A DNA stretch of 64,000 bases. Origin: Cyathus striatus (lineage: Eukaryota > Basidiomycota > Agaricomycetes > Agaricales > Nidulariaceae). Positions 47,789 through 61,266 of the stretch are shown here, in pieces. The stretch lies in contig JAOVFP010000014.1 in the NCBI GenBank assembly GCA_025738555.1, positions 3,348,001 through 3,412,000 on the forward strand, in the 5' to 3' direction. The first letter of the stretch is position 1. Each line of letters starts with the position of its first letter. A program made the translations under genes and the position numbers. The notes under the pieces are model-generated. The model was not told where the DNA came from, ran no database searches, and was given only the letters and a program-made list of their open reading frames with translations.

Positions 47789-48271
47789 TCAGCAGTTATT
47801 TGGATGCCCAGCGAGAATCACCAACCAAGCAGCCTGTTGAATCATGAGAGGGTAAACAACGCGATCCCAAACTGGAGCAGGTGCTCAGTACTTTTCTGGG
47901 CTAGCTCCTCTAAGCTGATGCCCAAGTCGAGGATATGTGACAAGCATATCATGAAGTACGTTTGCAGAATCCCCAATGTAGGCAACTGTTAACGGTTTTA
48001 GTTCAGGTAAAGGTTTGAACTTTATACGCATGTCATCTTCCAATGGTGCTGTTGAACCGGGTGGTTGAAATAAGTGAGTATGTTCATGGAGTATCAGGAG
48101 ATCTGCGAGGAATTGCGTGGGATGCCAGAGTGATGAAAGCCCATTGAGAACAGGAACTGGAGAGTATTTTGCGAGTTCCTATGACATCAATTTATTTTCG
48201 TATGATTTAAGTTTGAAAAGAGAACCAACTTCGATCTCTTCATGCTCACCAACACGAGCAAAGATCCCCAG
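47789..48271 (-). pseudogene. Ornithine carbamoyltransferase remnant (central part only)
   Basis: Minus-strand reading gives G-I-F-A-R-V-G-E-H-E-E-I-E, a clean 51-bp GT..AG intron (48179-48229), then [21 protein letters not shown], where H-P-T-Q is the carbamoyl-phosphate loop of OTCases, and [15 protein letters not shown], where the related N-N-V-L-H-D normally follows W-V-G-D. A TGA falls at about 47897 after S-P-E-K-Y, and similarity fades after W-D-R-V-V. The S-T-R-T-R motif and the C-terminal H-C-L-P motif are not found. The intact enzyme makes citrulline from ornithine in arginine synthesis. This fragment cannot be active; a functional copy must lie elsewhere. Upstream 48272-48870 holds weak open frames I do not recognise. 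Confidence 0.7.
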
Positions 48272-48871
48272 AATATGTCAACTAGCTCAGAACCTGTGGT
48301 GCTACACGATCCTTCAAGTTTTGTCCAGACTCCTGCCGAAGTCCTGCTCAGGGAACGACCTAGCTGCCCAGAATCGACATGAAGTGCTAGAGTCCCGCTC
48401 TGGGTACGGCCTGGCAAATCCTATTGTGTGAAGAGGTGCCAAAAGAAAGACATCACGTGCAGTAGAGAAGAGCGTACGAAAAGAAACAAAGGAAGGCACA
48501 TTGAAGGGAGCACGCAAGTGCTAGATTGCAGACGTGGGAAATATCACCTGCAGGTCCAAAAGTGGAATCTATTTTCACCTGGGAGAAACCTTGAAAAGCA
48601 AGGTAATTACCGAACCGATCTACTTCAGTCTCCCGACGATGAAATTTTACTACTCCCTCTCGATTCTCAAGCTCTCTGTCATCCGTCGGCCAGTCATCTG
48701 CATCCTTACTGTCCCCCCCACAGAAATTTGGTCATCTACAAACACTTGAGCTTGAACAGTCACACCGACCCACAATGACGTACTCTGTAATGGTTCAGCT
48801 TGGGTGCACATTCCAGAATCAGTACACCCCTCATCGTCTTCAGATATACCTTCTCTTATTCCAGCCATGTT

Positions 48872-50294
48872 TTCCTCACCTACCCCCGCCTAACCAATCA
48901 AAGTCGGAACCATCGAACTAAAGCATGACATTGCTCTCGCTCCCTCACGTATTTCCGCACTGGCAAGACACGACACCCCCTCTCCATCGTATGCTCCTCT
49001 CTCTTTGACGTATCCCTAGATTTTCCTAGGTCACAATCCCACCTCCATGACCTTTACTTTGATACTCGCTACCCCTCAGCATGGCGCGTCTCCTATGGTT
49101 AACAGCGAAAGCAACATAAGCTATTGAGGCGCAGAAGGACCCTAAGCTTTCTTAGGCAGGGCATGATGCGGGTGTTGTGGCGATAAGAATAGTTTGTGGG
49201 GATTGGGATGGTAGCATGGGGGTTCTGGAGCACTCGACATGCTATTGCGTGGTCTCAGCCTCCGATGAGTTTAAGGTACGTCTCCTATCTTTCTATCGCT
49301 ACAGGATCTCTGTCCTAACCTTGCTCAAGCATCTCAGAAACAAGCGCCCTGCCAGCACCCAGAATTGATGAGGTTGAAGACCCCTCTCGATCTACTCCTA
49401 ATGAAATTACCGCATCCTCTGCTGACGACACACGAACATCCCTTCCTCATCTCTCCTTCCTGCCTCCTGCTTAACCTACTACCCGTCCCCGCGAACTCTG
49501 CGATATTACCACAACAAGCTGTTCAGTCAGAGGAAGTGTCGAAGGCACCATCTTCCTACCACCTCTGTCTGCTCTCGCGAATCCACCTCCTTCCAAAAAC
49601 ATCTTCCTATGCCTCGCCAGTCAGAACAATGGTCGTACCAGCGTCTGACCAGGAACGATCAGCTTTCGTCTCCTGCTCAACCTCCACCGCTGCCAGCACC
49701 CATTCGAACGAGTTCAATAATACCGACGGTGTGATCATTGTCCTAACGCCAGATCAGAGAGAATCACTCTCTCTGTCATAGATCAAGTTACTCTCAAATT
49801 ACGCAAGCTATCGAGACAAGGCGGCATCATAGGCCTGTTCTAGATCTTATACCAGCGGCAAAAGAGAACATGAAGAATATTCAGTTAATTACAACTCCGT
49901 ACTCTTTTCCAACCACTTAATCCTTTATCTGCGTCTTCTTCAGTCAGTTTTAAGGAGTGTCTAAGTCACTCATTACCCCCTGCCATTGTCCTATAGTGTC
50001 CTCTCGCCGAAATTTTGGAGGCTTTTCCGCAGGCTCTAAGGCTAGGTCGAGCGAACTGTCCAACCGTTTTTTAACGTCTTCCTATACCCGTGTAACATGA
50101 ATGCTTGTGATATACGTATTGCTTTTATGAATTGATTGAATTATAGTCACCTCATCTGTGGAGTATGACTCAATTATTTCTGGCTCAATTAAATTGGATT
50201 TGGGAATTTAGTGAATACATTTCGCATTTAGTAATACGGCAATTAAGGCTCCAATGTTTCCATTTCAACCTTCATTTGCTTCATTGTTCACACC
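48872..50294. other. Intergenic region without a supported gene
   Basis: CpG-containing, unique-looking DNA. A plus frame at 49365-49781 is Ser/Pro/Leu-rich with no domain or convincing splice pattern. Confidence 0.4.
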
Positions 50295-51488
50295 ATGAAA
50301 ATGTTCGGCCGCAAACGAAAGCAGGAGCTGAAAGAGCAACGCAACGCAAAGACGATCGTCAAAGATCATTTTGACAACTCCGTTGCACATCGCATCGATA
50401 CAGTGGCCAGTGGCAAACTCAACCCGTTCTACTACGTTGGCTTAGCGGAAAAATATGGATTGGAACCAGAACCCCATCAACTCAACTGGGAAATTTGTGG
50501 TTACCGGAAGTATCCTGAGGTGCAGGAATGTAACGTTCCATTTGACCTATTGAGGGATATGTGTCTTCAAGTAGAAAAGGCGATAATAGTACATGGATAT
50601 CCATTGAAAAATGATAAAAAAGGGTATAAAGTGCTCTATCTATCAAGCCTCTTTTCAAGCATTGTACACTTGTTCCATGGTCTCATTGTAGACGAACCAT
50701 ATATCTTGCCAACGCTCTGGGATGAAGATCGGCTTAGCATGACAGCTCACAAATATTTGTTTTTAGGGTTTCCTATGCTTTTACTTATTCACTGCGATCA
50801 TGTGCGAGTGTCGACGCCTATGACATTTGGGATGATTGCTAAGGTATTTTCGGAGATTAACGGTGAGCATTACTACACATCTTCCTTAAGATATATATAT
50901 CTCACAATTTGGTTAACAGAGATTGACGAGCATAGCCTTGAGTGTCCATTCGGACCGCGTGTCATTCTGACTGACGGAGAGGAAGCAAGGATTTTTACGA
51001 ATAGGATTAACGAAAAACGAGGAATATTCATGTCACGTATTTATTACACAGGGACTCCTTGGCCACGCCCCAAAGCACAAGATATCGTGTGGGAGATTAC
51101 CGGCTGGGTCTCGCCGTTTCTATATGGCCTTTTTCTGATCGTCTATATTGATACGCTAAAGATGTCGGTCGCATTGCAAGAACTTGAACCTGACACAAGC
51201 CTAAACAAAAACTGGAATATCCCACGGAGGGCTCTGTTAGCGGCCTTGCGCAATGCTGAGACAGCACATAAAATTGCACATCAAGGACATCGCAAGAAAG
51301 TCAATGAGGACCACCAAACCCTTGAAAGCTTGCTGAAGGCAGTACAGAAAGATGGGGTAGAAGCATTTAAATGGCTGCACAGGAGTATACAGGACCTGAG
51401 TGACCCAATGCTACTCATGGAGGACTTAGGGAAAAGTTACGGGCCGCCTTTTCCTGACATCAGAACGAGGTACTACTCGTCAACATAA
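50295..51488 (+). CDS. Unknown protein, 397 aa
   Basis: A single open frame with no introns. The start M-K-M-F-G-R-K-R-K is strongly basic and lies in a good context; it is the first ATG. The protein has no domain I recognise. Moderately hydrophobic stretches occur near residues 120-138, 153-168 and 270-290, none a certain membrane helix; the C-terminal third is helical and His/Lys-rich. Its C-terminal half is duplicated in the truncated copy at 44625-45239, including the 3' flank, so the locus has undergone local duplication. Function cannot be assigned from sequence. Confidence 0.65.
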   Translation: MKMFGRKRKQELKEQRNAKTIVKDHFDNSVAHRIDTVASGKLNPFYYVGLAEKYGLEPEPHQLNWEICGYRKYPEVQECNVPFDLLRDMCLQVEKAIIVHGYPLKNDKKGYKVLYLSSLFSSIVHLFHGLIVDEPYILPTLWDEDRLSMTAHKYLFLGFPMLLLIHCDHVRVSTPMTFGMIAKVFSEINGEHYYTSSLRYIYLTIWLTEIDEHSLECPFGPRVILTDGEEARIFTNRINEKRGIFMSRIYYTGTPWPRPKAQDIVWEITGWVSPFLYGLFLIVYIDTLKMSVALQELEPDTSLNKNWNIPRRALLAALRNAETAHKIAHQGHRKKVNEDHQTLESLLKAVQKDGVEAFKWLHRSIQDLSDPMLLMEDLGKSYGPPFPDIRTRYYSST

Positions 51489-52092
51489 AGAGCTCGTTAA
51501 GATAGTTTCATGTTTGTAATACAGTGTAATGAAATATGCGATTGTTGATGAGTTTAAAGAGAAGAGCCGACTTCATTGAGAACCATGTAAATGGAATGGA
51601 GGCTGGAAAGGGACGAGTCGAAGAAAAGTCGAATTGCATCAAATTCGAGGTGAAGTAACGCCAACGTAGCGCCCAAAAACACGCGATTATTCACCGCGTC
51701 CGGCTACCTGTACCTATATTCTCTGTACTTCAAGTTTTAACTTACTTAATAAGTAGCGTAGGAAGAGTCACGAGCGTCGAAGTCGAGATTGAGTCATACT
51801 TACATAAGTAGTTCGACACGTACTTCCGATCAAGGGGGCGCCTTCCTAGCAATTCGCGATGCAATTATAGCTCCCTCTTCTAACTTCCAAGTCTCACTCT
51901 ATGTTCTCGGCCATCCACTCGCCATCCTCGGCCCACCGGGAAGATATCGTGTTCCCGTCCTCACATATTGGTCAGACCTTACCAAGCAAGCCCTTACTCT
52001 TCCGCTGCAAACGTGACTACGCGCAATGCACGAAGTAGCGAGCTCACCAGGAATAAGTCAGCCCGGAGGAACATGGGGAGGAATCGGAGGGG

Positions 52093-52099
52093 TATAAAG
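52093..52099 (+). promoter_or_regulatory. TATA box of the OYE gene
   Basis: TATAAAG lies 102 bp upstream of the ATG at 52195, a normal distance in fungi. Upstream DNA to 51489 has no other gene. Confidence 0.55.
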
Positions 52100-52128
52100 G
52101 TGGTGAGAGATCGTGGTACATTCCATAA

Positions 52129-53522
<1,394 letters not shown>

Positions 53523-56500
53523 CTCACGACTTCATCACTTATGGGCAGTCATTATCAGCATTTAATTTACACGTAGAAACATAGATGATAGAATAGGTAT
53601 GAATAATAGTGTTTGATGAAACTCAACTCAATACCAACCGATTACGGAGTTGACACATTACGTGGGAATATGATGATCCGTATTTTAAATTCCGACCGCT
53701 GTTGCTGGCAGCTGGGCCTGGCTGGGGCCTAGTATTTATCTTCGACTCTGTTTCAACTCGAGCTCTTCCCTTCTTTCACGCCCACCGTAACAGACACTAT
53801 TTCATGTTATTTTCCTCTTGACTAAGTGCACAGCTGCTCGATATCTCCAGGCTAGTCCCGACTCTACGCCTTTGGCATACTTCAAGCTATCAGCTATCAA
53901 CTGAGACCTCCCAAATTGATCTGCGACATATGGTGGCAACGTGGCAACCGCACTCGATCTCATTGAAGGGACGACCTCCGCTGGAAAACGTACGCCACAA
54001 AACCTCTGAGCAGGATTCCGATAGGCAGTTTACAAAGTCGCAATGCACGCAGGTCGCGAGGGGTTATAGGAAGATCTGGAGTCTGAGAGTGTCACTGTAA
54101 GTAGCTTCAACTGGATGTAGTGCCACCGCCGAGGAGTAGTAAACTTGTACTAAACACCCTCTCCTTAGGCCGCTTATTCAATAAACTTAAGTGATTTCTT
54201 CTACCAGGTACCTATCATCAACGCAGTGCTATCCCCGGAACCCACGAGACGTCACATATCACCTCTCTCCAAGCTTCAGAACTACCGAGTCAGAATAATA
54301 GCTTTCCTCTACAGGTTTTTCTGGCCATGCACGAAGGGTAATGGTCGCTGTGGAGGAAGATACTAGCTTGGGGGTATCTTCTCGACAAAGAATTTGCGAG
54401 TGAAACGACGTCCGTCGATCCTCCAGTTCTAGTGAGGTACGATTCGAGCTGAAATCGGGGGAAACGAAAACTTGAGTTGAAAGAGAGTAGGTACGACAGT
54501 TTAAGTAGCTAACAAATGCGGTATGTATGAGTAAGCAACAGTAAGAATGAAATGTGTAACGGTAATGAAAAACATGAGTTTCGCATCGCAGGCAAACTGC
54601 GTGCTCTACATCGCTGAAGAAGAAGAATTGATGCATATCTGCGGAAAGTGTAAGTCTCAATCTCGGCTTAGTGTGATAACCGCCGTATACGAATTGCTAA
54701 TGATGAATGATTGTACTTTCTTTTTAGTCTTTCTAAGTATCTTTGGCGTGCGATGACCCGTCCGATTAATTCGAGTTCTTACGCCCAAGTGTGTTTGCTT
54801 TGCGTGTCTTCCCTATTTATCTAATATATGCATATATTTATGTAGGATTATGTGGTCTAGTGCGTTACAGCGAACCATAACGACCTCCGTACTGTCAACT
54901 TCCGTGAATCTTCCACCGATGCCATCGCCCTATGACCATATGTTTCAGATCAAATTCCCGGCTTCGAGTCCAGCACCATATCCAATAGGCAGCTCTACAG
55001 ATCCTAATTGAGTACACTTTTCGAGTCTGAAGAATAGTTGTTTTTGTATTATCGATTCCCGCTTTGTTTCAGCCCTCATCCTCTCTTTTCTTCTATGAAA
55101 TCGAACCACAACGGTACACCCTCGGCGTTTCGGATACCATTGCGGCTCTCGTTACAACCATCACTGGTATAGGTGGTGTCAGAGGGAGAAGTGGGTCTCT
55201 AACTCTACGAAATACGCAACTAGGAGAAAGCTTGATTCGTTTCGAGGGAGCATTGATGTATCCGGCTAGTTCATAACTTGATGAAGCTTATCGATGAAAG
55301 TGGGATTCTGGGGTATTCCAGTATGTTCAGTTCCTGTCTAGGACTTGCTATGATGCGGTCTTCATGGTTCATCGCGGGCTATTACTGCTTTTTACTGCTT
55401 TAGGATGACTTGGAGAGCGTGCTGTGTTGTTTCTGATGAAAGATAGGATTCGTAGAAACCCGTTCGTTCCATGTCAGAAGGGTCTATGATGGTGAGTAGT
55501 CTCTTCATTATTCAGAGGACCGAACTGGTGAAATTAACCCTTCTCTGTACAGTGGTCGTGGACCATCGGCGGAGGTCAGCGTAACTTTTAAACGGCGTCA
55601 TGCTCAGCATCTTGTTCTGTGTATGATGAATGATTTATTTGATAGAAACCTGGGCTTCTATGTCAGACAAAACCATTACGGTGGGCAGACTGCTCCTTAT
55701 TCAGTGAATAACAGACGGAGAAATTAATCTAGTTTAGGTCTTGTGGGTCCCCAAAAATGATGAGGAAGCAGATGTATTAGTTTCCTGTGCGAAATTGTGC
55801 GTTACTAAGTAGTAAGTCCCATGCGGAACTTTGCACCATCACACCACGCAACTGCAGTAGCTCTCAATATGGCGTGCGTTATTCTTTTAATCTCCCTGGA
55901 TACTTGTAATTGTTGAAAGATAGAGTCCCATGATTCTTAGCGCTATACCGAGAGTATATTAACTTGCCTGTTGTCCATTTGGTATCGTTTTTCCGTTTGA
56001 ACTTTGCCCCCCTCCACTCATCACTTCACATATTCCTTCTCCCTTCGTTGAACTTAAGCTATCTGAAGCATATCATTCTATTATGCTTACCCCAACTTCA
56101 TATTCCACTTCTATTCCCTTGACTTCGTCTTACTAGTTGGTGGTACCAACTATCTTTGCCTTACAAGTTCTTCAGTCGCCTCACCCTCATATTCATGCCC
56201 ATACCCTATCACCTAGGTCGACATGGTAACGGACCAGGTCATTGGTTTGTCATAGGTTATCACATGTCGGCGGAGAGAGGGAGAGCGGGACGTGTGGTCT
56301 CTGGTAAGACTTCTGTATACGCCAGTTCTTGTGGGTCCCCGTCACTAATCTAATGGAAAATGGATGTAATATTATAGGGTCCGCAGTAGTTTTTCTGCTA
56401 CAGCAACTCTTAAAGGCATATGCAAGATACCGATTGTGCCACAGACTTCGAGAACCTGCCTATTGGTCCCCATCACTAATCTAATCGAAGCTGGATGTAA

Positions 56501-57347
56501 TATTATAGGGTCCACAATACTTGTTCTGCTACAACAACTCTTAACAGCATATGAAAGATAAAGGATTCTGCTATAGACTTCGAGAACCTGCCTATTACAA
56601 ACCCATCTAGACATTCACCCTGGAGCTAGAAGATATAAAAACCTGCCAAACGCTCGCTTTAAACCTCATGTAAGGTCTCGACCTTGCAGAGCTCTGACGT
56701 CAACAAATCAACGCAGTCACATGATACGAACACCACCGCATGGACCGTCCATGCGACGACGACTCTGCTTTCATACGCTTTCTCTTCCCTCATTGGATCT
56801 CCTCTCTCTCGCTCCCGCTTTGACATACGGTATTGTTGACCGTCTCGGTACCGCCTCCGAAAGACACAGGCGATGACGCACTCATTCCCCTTCTCTATCC
56901 CTGTTCTTCCTTTTCTCATTACTCTGTATTTACTTCGTTCTATTCCTTTCATTTCTTTCTTAACTCATTCTGACTCGATACTTACTTCTCCTGACTCATT
57001 CATTACTCATTCTGACTCGTACATACCTCGTAGATACTTATATAAACCCCAGTAGAGTACCATGTACTTTAGAGTTCCTGAATACGAGACTTTAGACACG
57101 TATTTCCTAAGTGATTGTAAGTTCTCAGAACCTCGAACTCTAACCCCTTTTCCGTGTGTTTCCGCTATCGAAGTCTAACCCTCTGACTTTAATTCGGAAA
57201 CTCCACACCTCAATCCCCTACCTTTTCCTTCCCACCACCATTTACATTCCGCCTTTCCCCCTCCCCTCGTCCCCTTATCCCCTCAAACACTCACTTCTAC
57301 ACCGATCGCTATCCCCGCAGTCTTCTCATTTCGCAGAATTCCATACA
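53523..57347. other. Long intergenic region
   Basis: No gene supported in 3.8 kb. It holds a 132-bp tandem duplication (56333-56596) and, at 55430-55560 and 55630-55745, two diverged copies of another ~110-bp stretch. A frame at 55064-55276 after a TTTCAG acceptor-like site might be an orphan exon, without recognisable product. A CT-rich leader precedes the gene at 57348. Confidence 0.45.
56333..56596 (+). repeat. Tandem duplication, 2 x 132 bp
   Basis: Both units run from GGTCCCC(G/A)TCACTAATC to ACTTCGAGAACCTGCCTATT (56333-56464, 56465-56596) with about 85-90% identity by eye. Non-coding. Confidence 0.75.
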
Positions 57348-58011
57348 ATGGCTTCCCACTTGGCCCAGCTCGGAGCCCTTCTTAAGCAATCTCCAGCTCC
57401 ACTGATGAGAAGTAGAAATGGAGTTAGCCACATCAAACGCCGTGGTACGCTCCCCCATTACCAATTCCTAGGAATGTAAACTGATCAATGCCATTCATAT
57501 GTAATGACACAGTCTGGAAACATGGTTCTGATCGTAAGTGTATCCAATGTTAGCAAGGAATGTTGAATTTAATCTCTCAGTTAGAAATACACAGAGGTTC
57601 TACCTCGTCTTTATCACCTAGGATCCCAACTGTCGACCAACCCGACATTGTCAGTGCAGATTGCAGCGAGGCCGTCGTGGAAAATAACGACCCCATTAAT
57701 TGGAGTGGGAGCCCCAAAGGACCTCAAATAAACCCTACTGTTCATCCTGGCGGATTGATACAGATAAATGACAATTCTACTACAAGTGAGTTGCGAGTCT
57801 ACATTATATTTATTAATCATTTTTAACGGTTGTTGTCGATTTTCAGATAATGGGCCACAATGTATGCGCCAAATTCAATTCTAAAATTCGTTTTTCGTTC
57901 TTCTGTACAGTGGATGTCGTGCGCCAGTTATTAGTGGCAGCTGCACTCGCTGGGGGGATAGTAGGATTGTCAATAGGAGTGACAGGAACCGTCCTCACTC
58001 TACGTCGATAA
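57348..58011 (+). CDS. Small putative tail-anchored protein (146 aa model)
   Basis: Proposed exons 57348-57444, 57558-57785, a 15-nt micro-exon 57847-57861, and 57911-58011; introns of 113, 61 and 49 bp; total 441 nt with agreeing phases. The N-terminus is basic and Ser-rich. The middle is hydrophilic (D-I-V-S-A-D-C-S-E-A). The last exon encodes V-R-Q-L-L-V-A-A-A-L-A-G-G-I-V-G-L-S-I-G, a single glycine-rich hydrophobic helix followed by L-R-R and stop, as in tail-anchored or small channel-like proteins. The first intron is longer than others in the window and its AAG acceptor is weak, so the N-terminal half is uncertain. No family recognised. Confidence 0.42.
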
Positions 58012-59248
58012 GGATGACGCTGACGGACTTTTTTTTTATGTATCAACGGGTTTTATGGGGTTTTTTTCTCATACACATTAACATTACTGTACAACACATC
58101 ACCGGTAACCATTTCAGTCTACATACATACTTTATCAATAATTCATGCATTTATCTCCCACATTGCTAAGTTATTGCCTGTGGTGAAATCGATGCACCGC
58201 AAAAATGCCATGCAAATGTTTCCTAACTTTCGCACTGTTTACTAGAGTTCAAAAGCAAAACCACACTTTCCTGAGTACCTTAAAACTTCAACCCCACTTC
58301 ATTCTCATAGTCATTCACCATGAATTCAACCTTTTTACGTCCTCTTCCTCACCTGGTCCAGAGACTAGAGGGTGGCGTGGGAATTGTAATACCGAAACAC
58401 GTGGTTAGAATGATTTCCTGCTTAGTAATTGCCGCGCGCCTCCCTGTACTGGGAATTGCTGACTGCTTCGGCGAGAACCTTGCTTGACGTTAAAAGAAAT
58501 GCATGTGTGATATTGAGAGTCCATGAGACACATGTCAAGTAATACAAAACATGAGGTCAAAAGATACTACTATGGGTAAATAACACGGATAAAGGCTCCA
58601 GCAACAAACTGGGAACAAACAATATAATGCGAGAACCAGAGTGTGAGGACGAGACAATCAGTCACTGGCCTAGTCTGGAGGCCATAACGAGAGATTACAA
58701 CGAGCACGACAATCAATTTGGTGTCTCGAGCCGGCTCATAATGAATTGACGATAATATTGACAATAAAATGTGCTGAAACATCTAACAGGAAAGAGCTGG
58801 TTTCCGCGGAAGGTGGCGAGGATGGAAGATGGAGTTTATACGCAGAGCGCACCGATGCCCTGGGAAAGGGTAGGGCTCGCCGACAACAGCCGAAGTGAAC
58901 ATGTGCATGCACGTGCAGGTCTTTGAGAATTTTTTAATTTAACAGGAGGCGCATACCTTGAACATAAGGAATCCCATAATCTCTTCGCTCCATCCCGTAA
59001 ACAACCACGAGGAGGCCATAAAAAGATGGAGTTGAACAATCTCGCTTTGACACTCGGTATTTCTGTCTTGTATGAGGCTACAGAGATACAAACACCTCCG
59101 AGTCCGATATGGTCTGCAGTATGCAAGGGTATGTGTTGTTTAAATTTCATTTACACTCAATTAATCTATCATTAGTGAACGGCGAAGTTTTCGTGGGGAT
59201 AGGACTAAACAAGCATCATGTAGTAGAGGAATCTGTAATGAAACACTA
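58012..59248. other. Intergenic region
   Basis: No gene supported. GGGAATTGCTGACTGCTTCGG near 58448 resembles 47549-47570, so a short repeat is shared with that site. Confidence 0.45.
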
Positions 59249-61085
59249 GTGGCTGTCATTCTGATTGATCAGAACCGGGGAGCCTCGACAGCTTGAAATC
59301 ATTCAAATGAGCTCAATGATTTATTTGTACTAAATTCAATGAAAATCAATAAGAAATCAATGAGAAATTAATGAGAACTCAATGAAAATTCATACTAAAA
59401 TCAATGCAGTATCAATCACTGAGATCAATGAGGGATTATTTACGAGCTCAATGAGAAATCATGAATCCTGTTCATGTGTGAATCAATGAAAAAATCAATG
59501 AAAAATCAATGAAATGAAATCAATGAATAACTCGAAATTAATAGGTACCCAACTACAGGATATACTAAACACTTGGGTTGTTAACTACATGATTATACAT
59601 ACTACTATATCTACTAAACTATAAGTCCTTTTCTAACAACTCCGCTTTACTCTATATTACACATACCTAGAGAGCGAAATCATGGTAGAACTCAATCAAT
59701 TGTACTTAGTTAAAATTGTATCTCAATGCAGAATTCAATGTAGAATTCAATCACTTGTACTTAGGCTAAAACTGTATTTCATGGCTGAAATCAATGCAGA
59801 AATCAATCACTTGTACTTAGTTAAAATTGTATTTCAATGCAGAATTCAATGTAGAATTCAATCACCTGTACTTTGTTAAAATTGTATTAAAATGCGGAAA
59901 TCAATGCAGAAATCAATCACTTGTACTTAGTTAAAATTGTATTTCAGTGCGGAATTCAATGTAGAATTCAATCACCTGTACTTTGTTAAAATTGTATTTC
60001 AATGCAGAATTCAATGTAGAATTCAATCACCTATATTTTGTTAAAATTGTATTAAAATGCGGAAATCAATGCAGAATTCAATATAGAATTCAATCACTTG
60101 TACTTAGTTAAAATTGTATTAAAATGCGGAGATCAATGTAGAAATCAATCACTTGTACTTAGTTAAAATTGTATTTCATGGCTGGTAATACAAGTGATTG
60201 AATTCTACATTGATTTCCGCATTGAAATACAATTTTAACTAAGTACAGGTGATTGAATTCTACATTGAATTCCGCACTGAAATACAATTTTAACTAAGTA
60301 CAAGTGATTGATTTCTACATTGATTTCCGCATTTTAATACAATTTTAACAAAGTACAGGTGATTGAATTCTACATTGAATTCCGCACTGAAATACAATTT
60401 TAACTAAGTACAAGTGATTGATTTCTGCATTGATTTCCGCATTTTAATACAATTTTAACAAAGTACAGGTGATTGAATTCTACATTGAATTCTGCATTGA
60501 AATACAATTTTAACTAAGTACAAGTGATTGATTTCTGCATTGATTTCAGCCATGAAATACAGTTTTAGCCTAAGTACAAGTGATTGAATTCTACATTGAA
60601 TTCTGCATTGAGATACAATTTTAACTAAGTACAATTGATTGAGTTCTACCATGATTTCGCTCTCTAGGTATGTGTAATATAGAGTAAAGCGGAGTTGTTA
60701 GAAAAGGACTTATAGTTTAGTAGATATAGTAGTATGTATAATCATGTAGTTAACAACCCAAGTGTTTAGTATATCCTGTAGTTGGGTACCTATTAATTTC
60801 GAGTTATTCATTGATTTCATTTCATTGATTTTTCATTGATTTTTTCATTGATTCACACATGAACAGGATTCATGATTTCTCATTGAGCTCGTAAATAATC
60901 CCTCATTGATCTCAGTGATTGATACTGCATTGATTTTAGTATGAATTTTCATTGAGTTCTCATTAATTTCTCATTGATTTCTTATTGATTTTCATTGAAT
61001 TTAGTACAAATAAATCATTGAGCTCATTTGAATGATTTCAAGCTGTCGAGGCTCCCCGGTTCTGATCAATCAGAATGACAGCCAC
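59249..61085. mobile_element. Near-perfect 1.84-kb palindromic (foldback) element
   Basis: GTGGCTGTCATTC at 59249 and its inverse ending 61085 open two arms that are identical by eye and without length change over about 750 bp (59249-59998 and 60336-61085); matching positions always sum to 120334. The inner parts are tandem ~50-60-bp units with GAATTCAATGTAGAATTCAA and TTAAAATTGTATT. CpG sites are kept, so the arms are young or homogenised. No protein is encoded; the identical 65-codon frames in both arms follow from the symmetry. No target duplication is evident. Confidence 0.88.
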
Positions 61086-61266
61086 GACTCAATGAAAGCA
61101 TTAGTAGATCTAAGATATCAATATCCTGGGTTCAATTAATTACTAAAATCATCGGGGTTCTCAGCTGCATATACAGGTTACATTCATAGGCTATAGCATC
61201 TATCAAACTATCATAAAATAATACACATGCCGTAATACAAGTAATGGAGTAATGGAGTATTTTTGC

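Noticed and set aside
48650..48868. Minus-strand 72-codon frame as OTC N-terminus
   Set aside because: No similarity to the S-T-R-T-R region or other OTC blocks.
59682..60652. Identical 65-codon frames in opposite directions as a duplicated gene
   Set aside because: They are mirror images inside the palindrome's tandem units, not genes.
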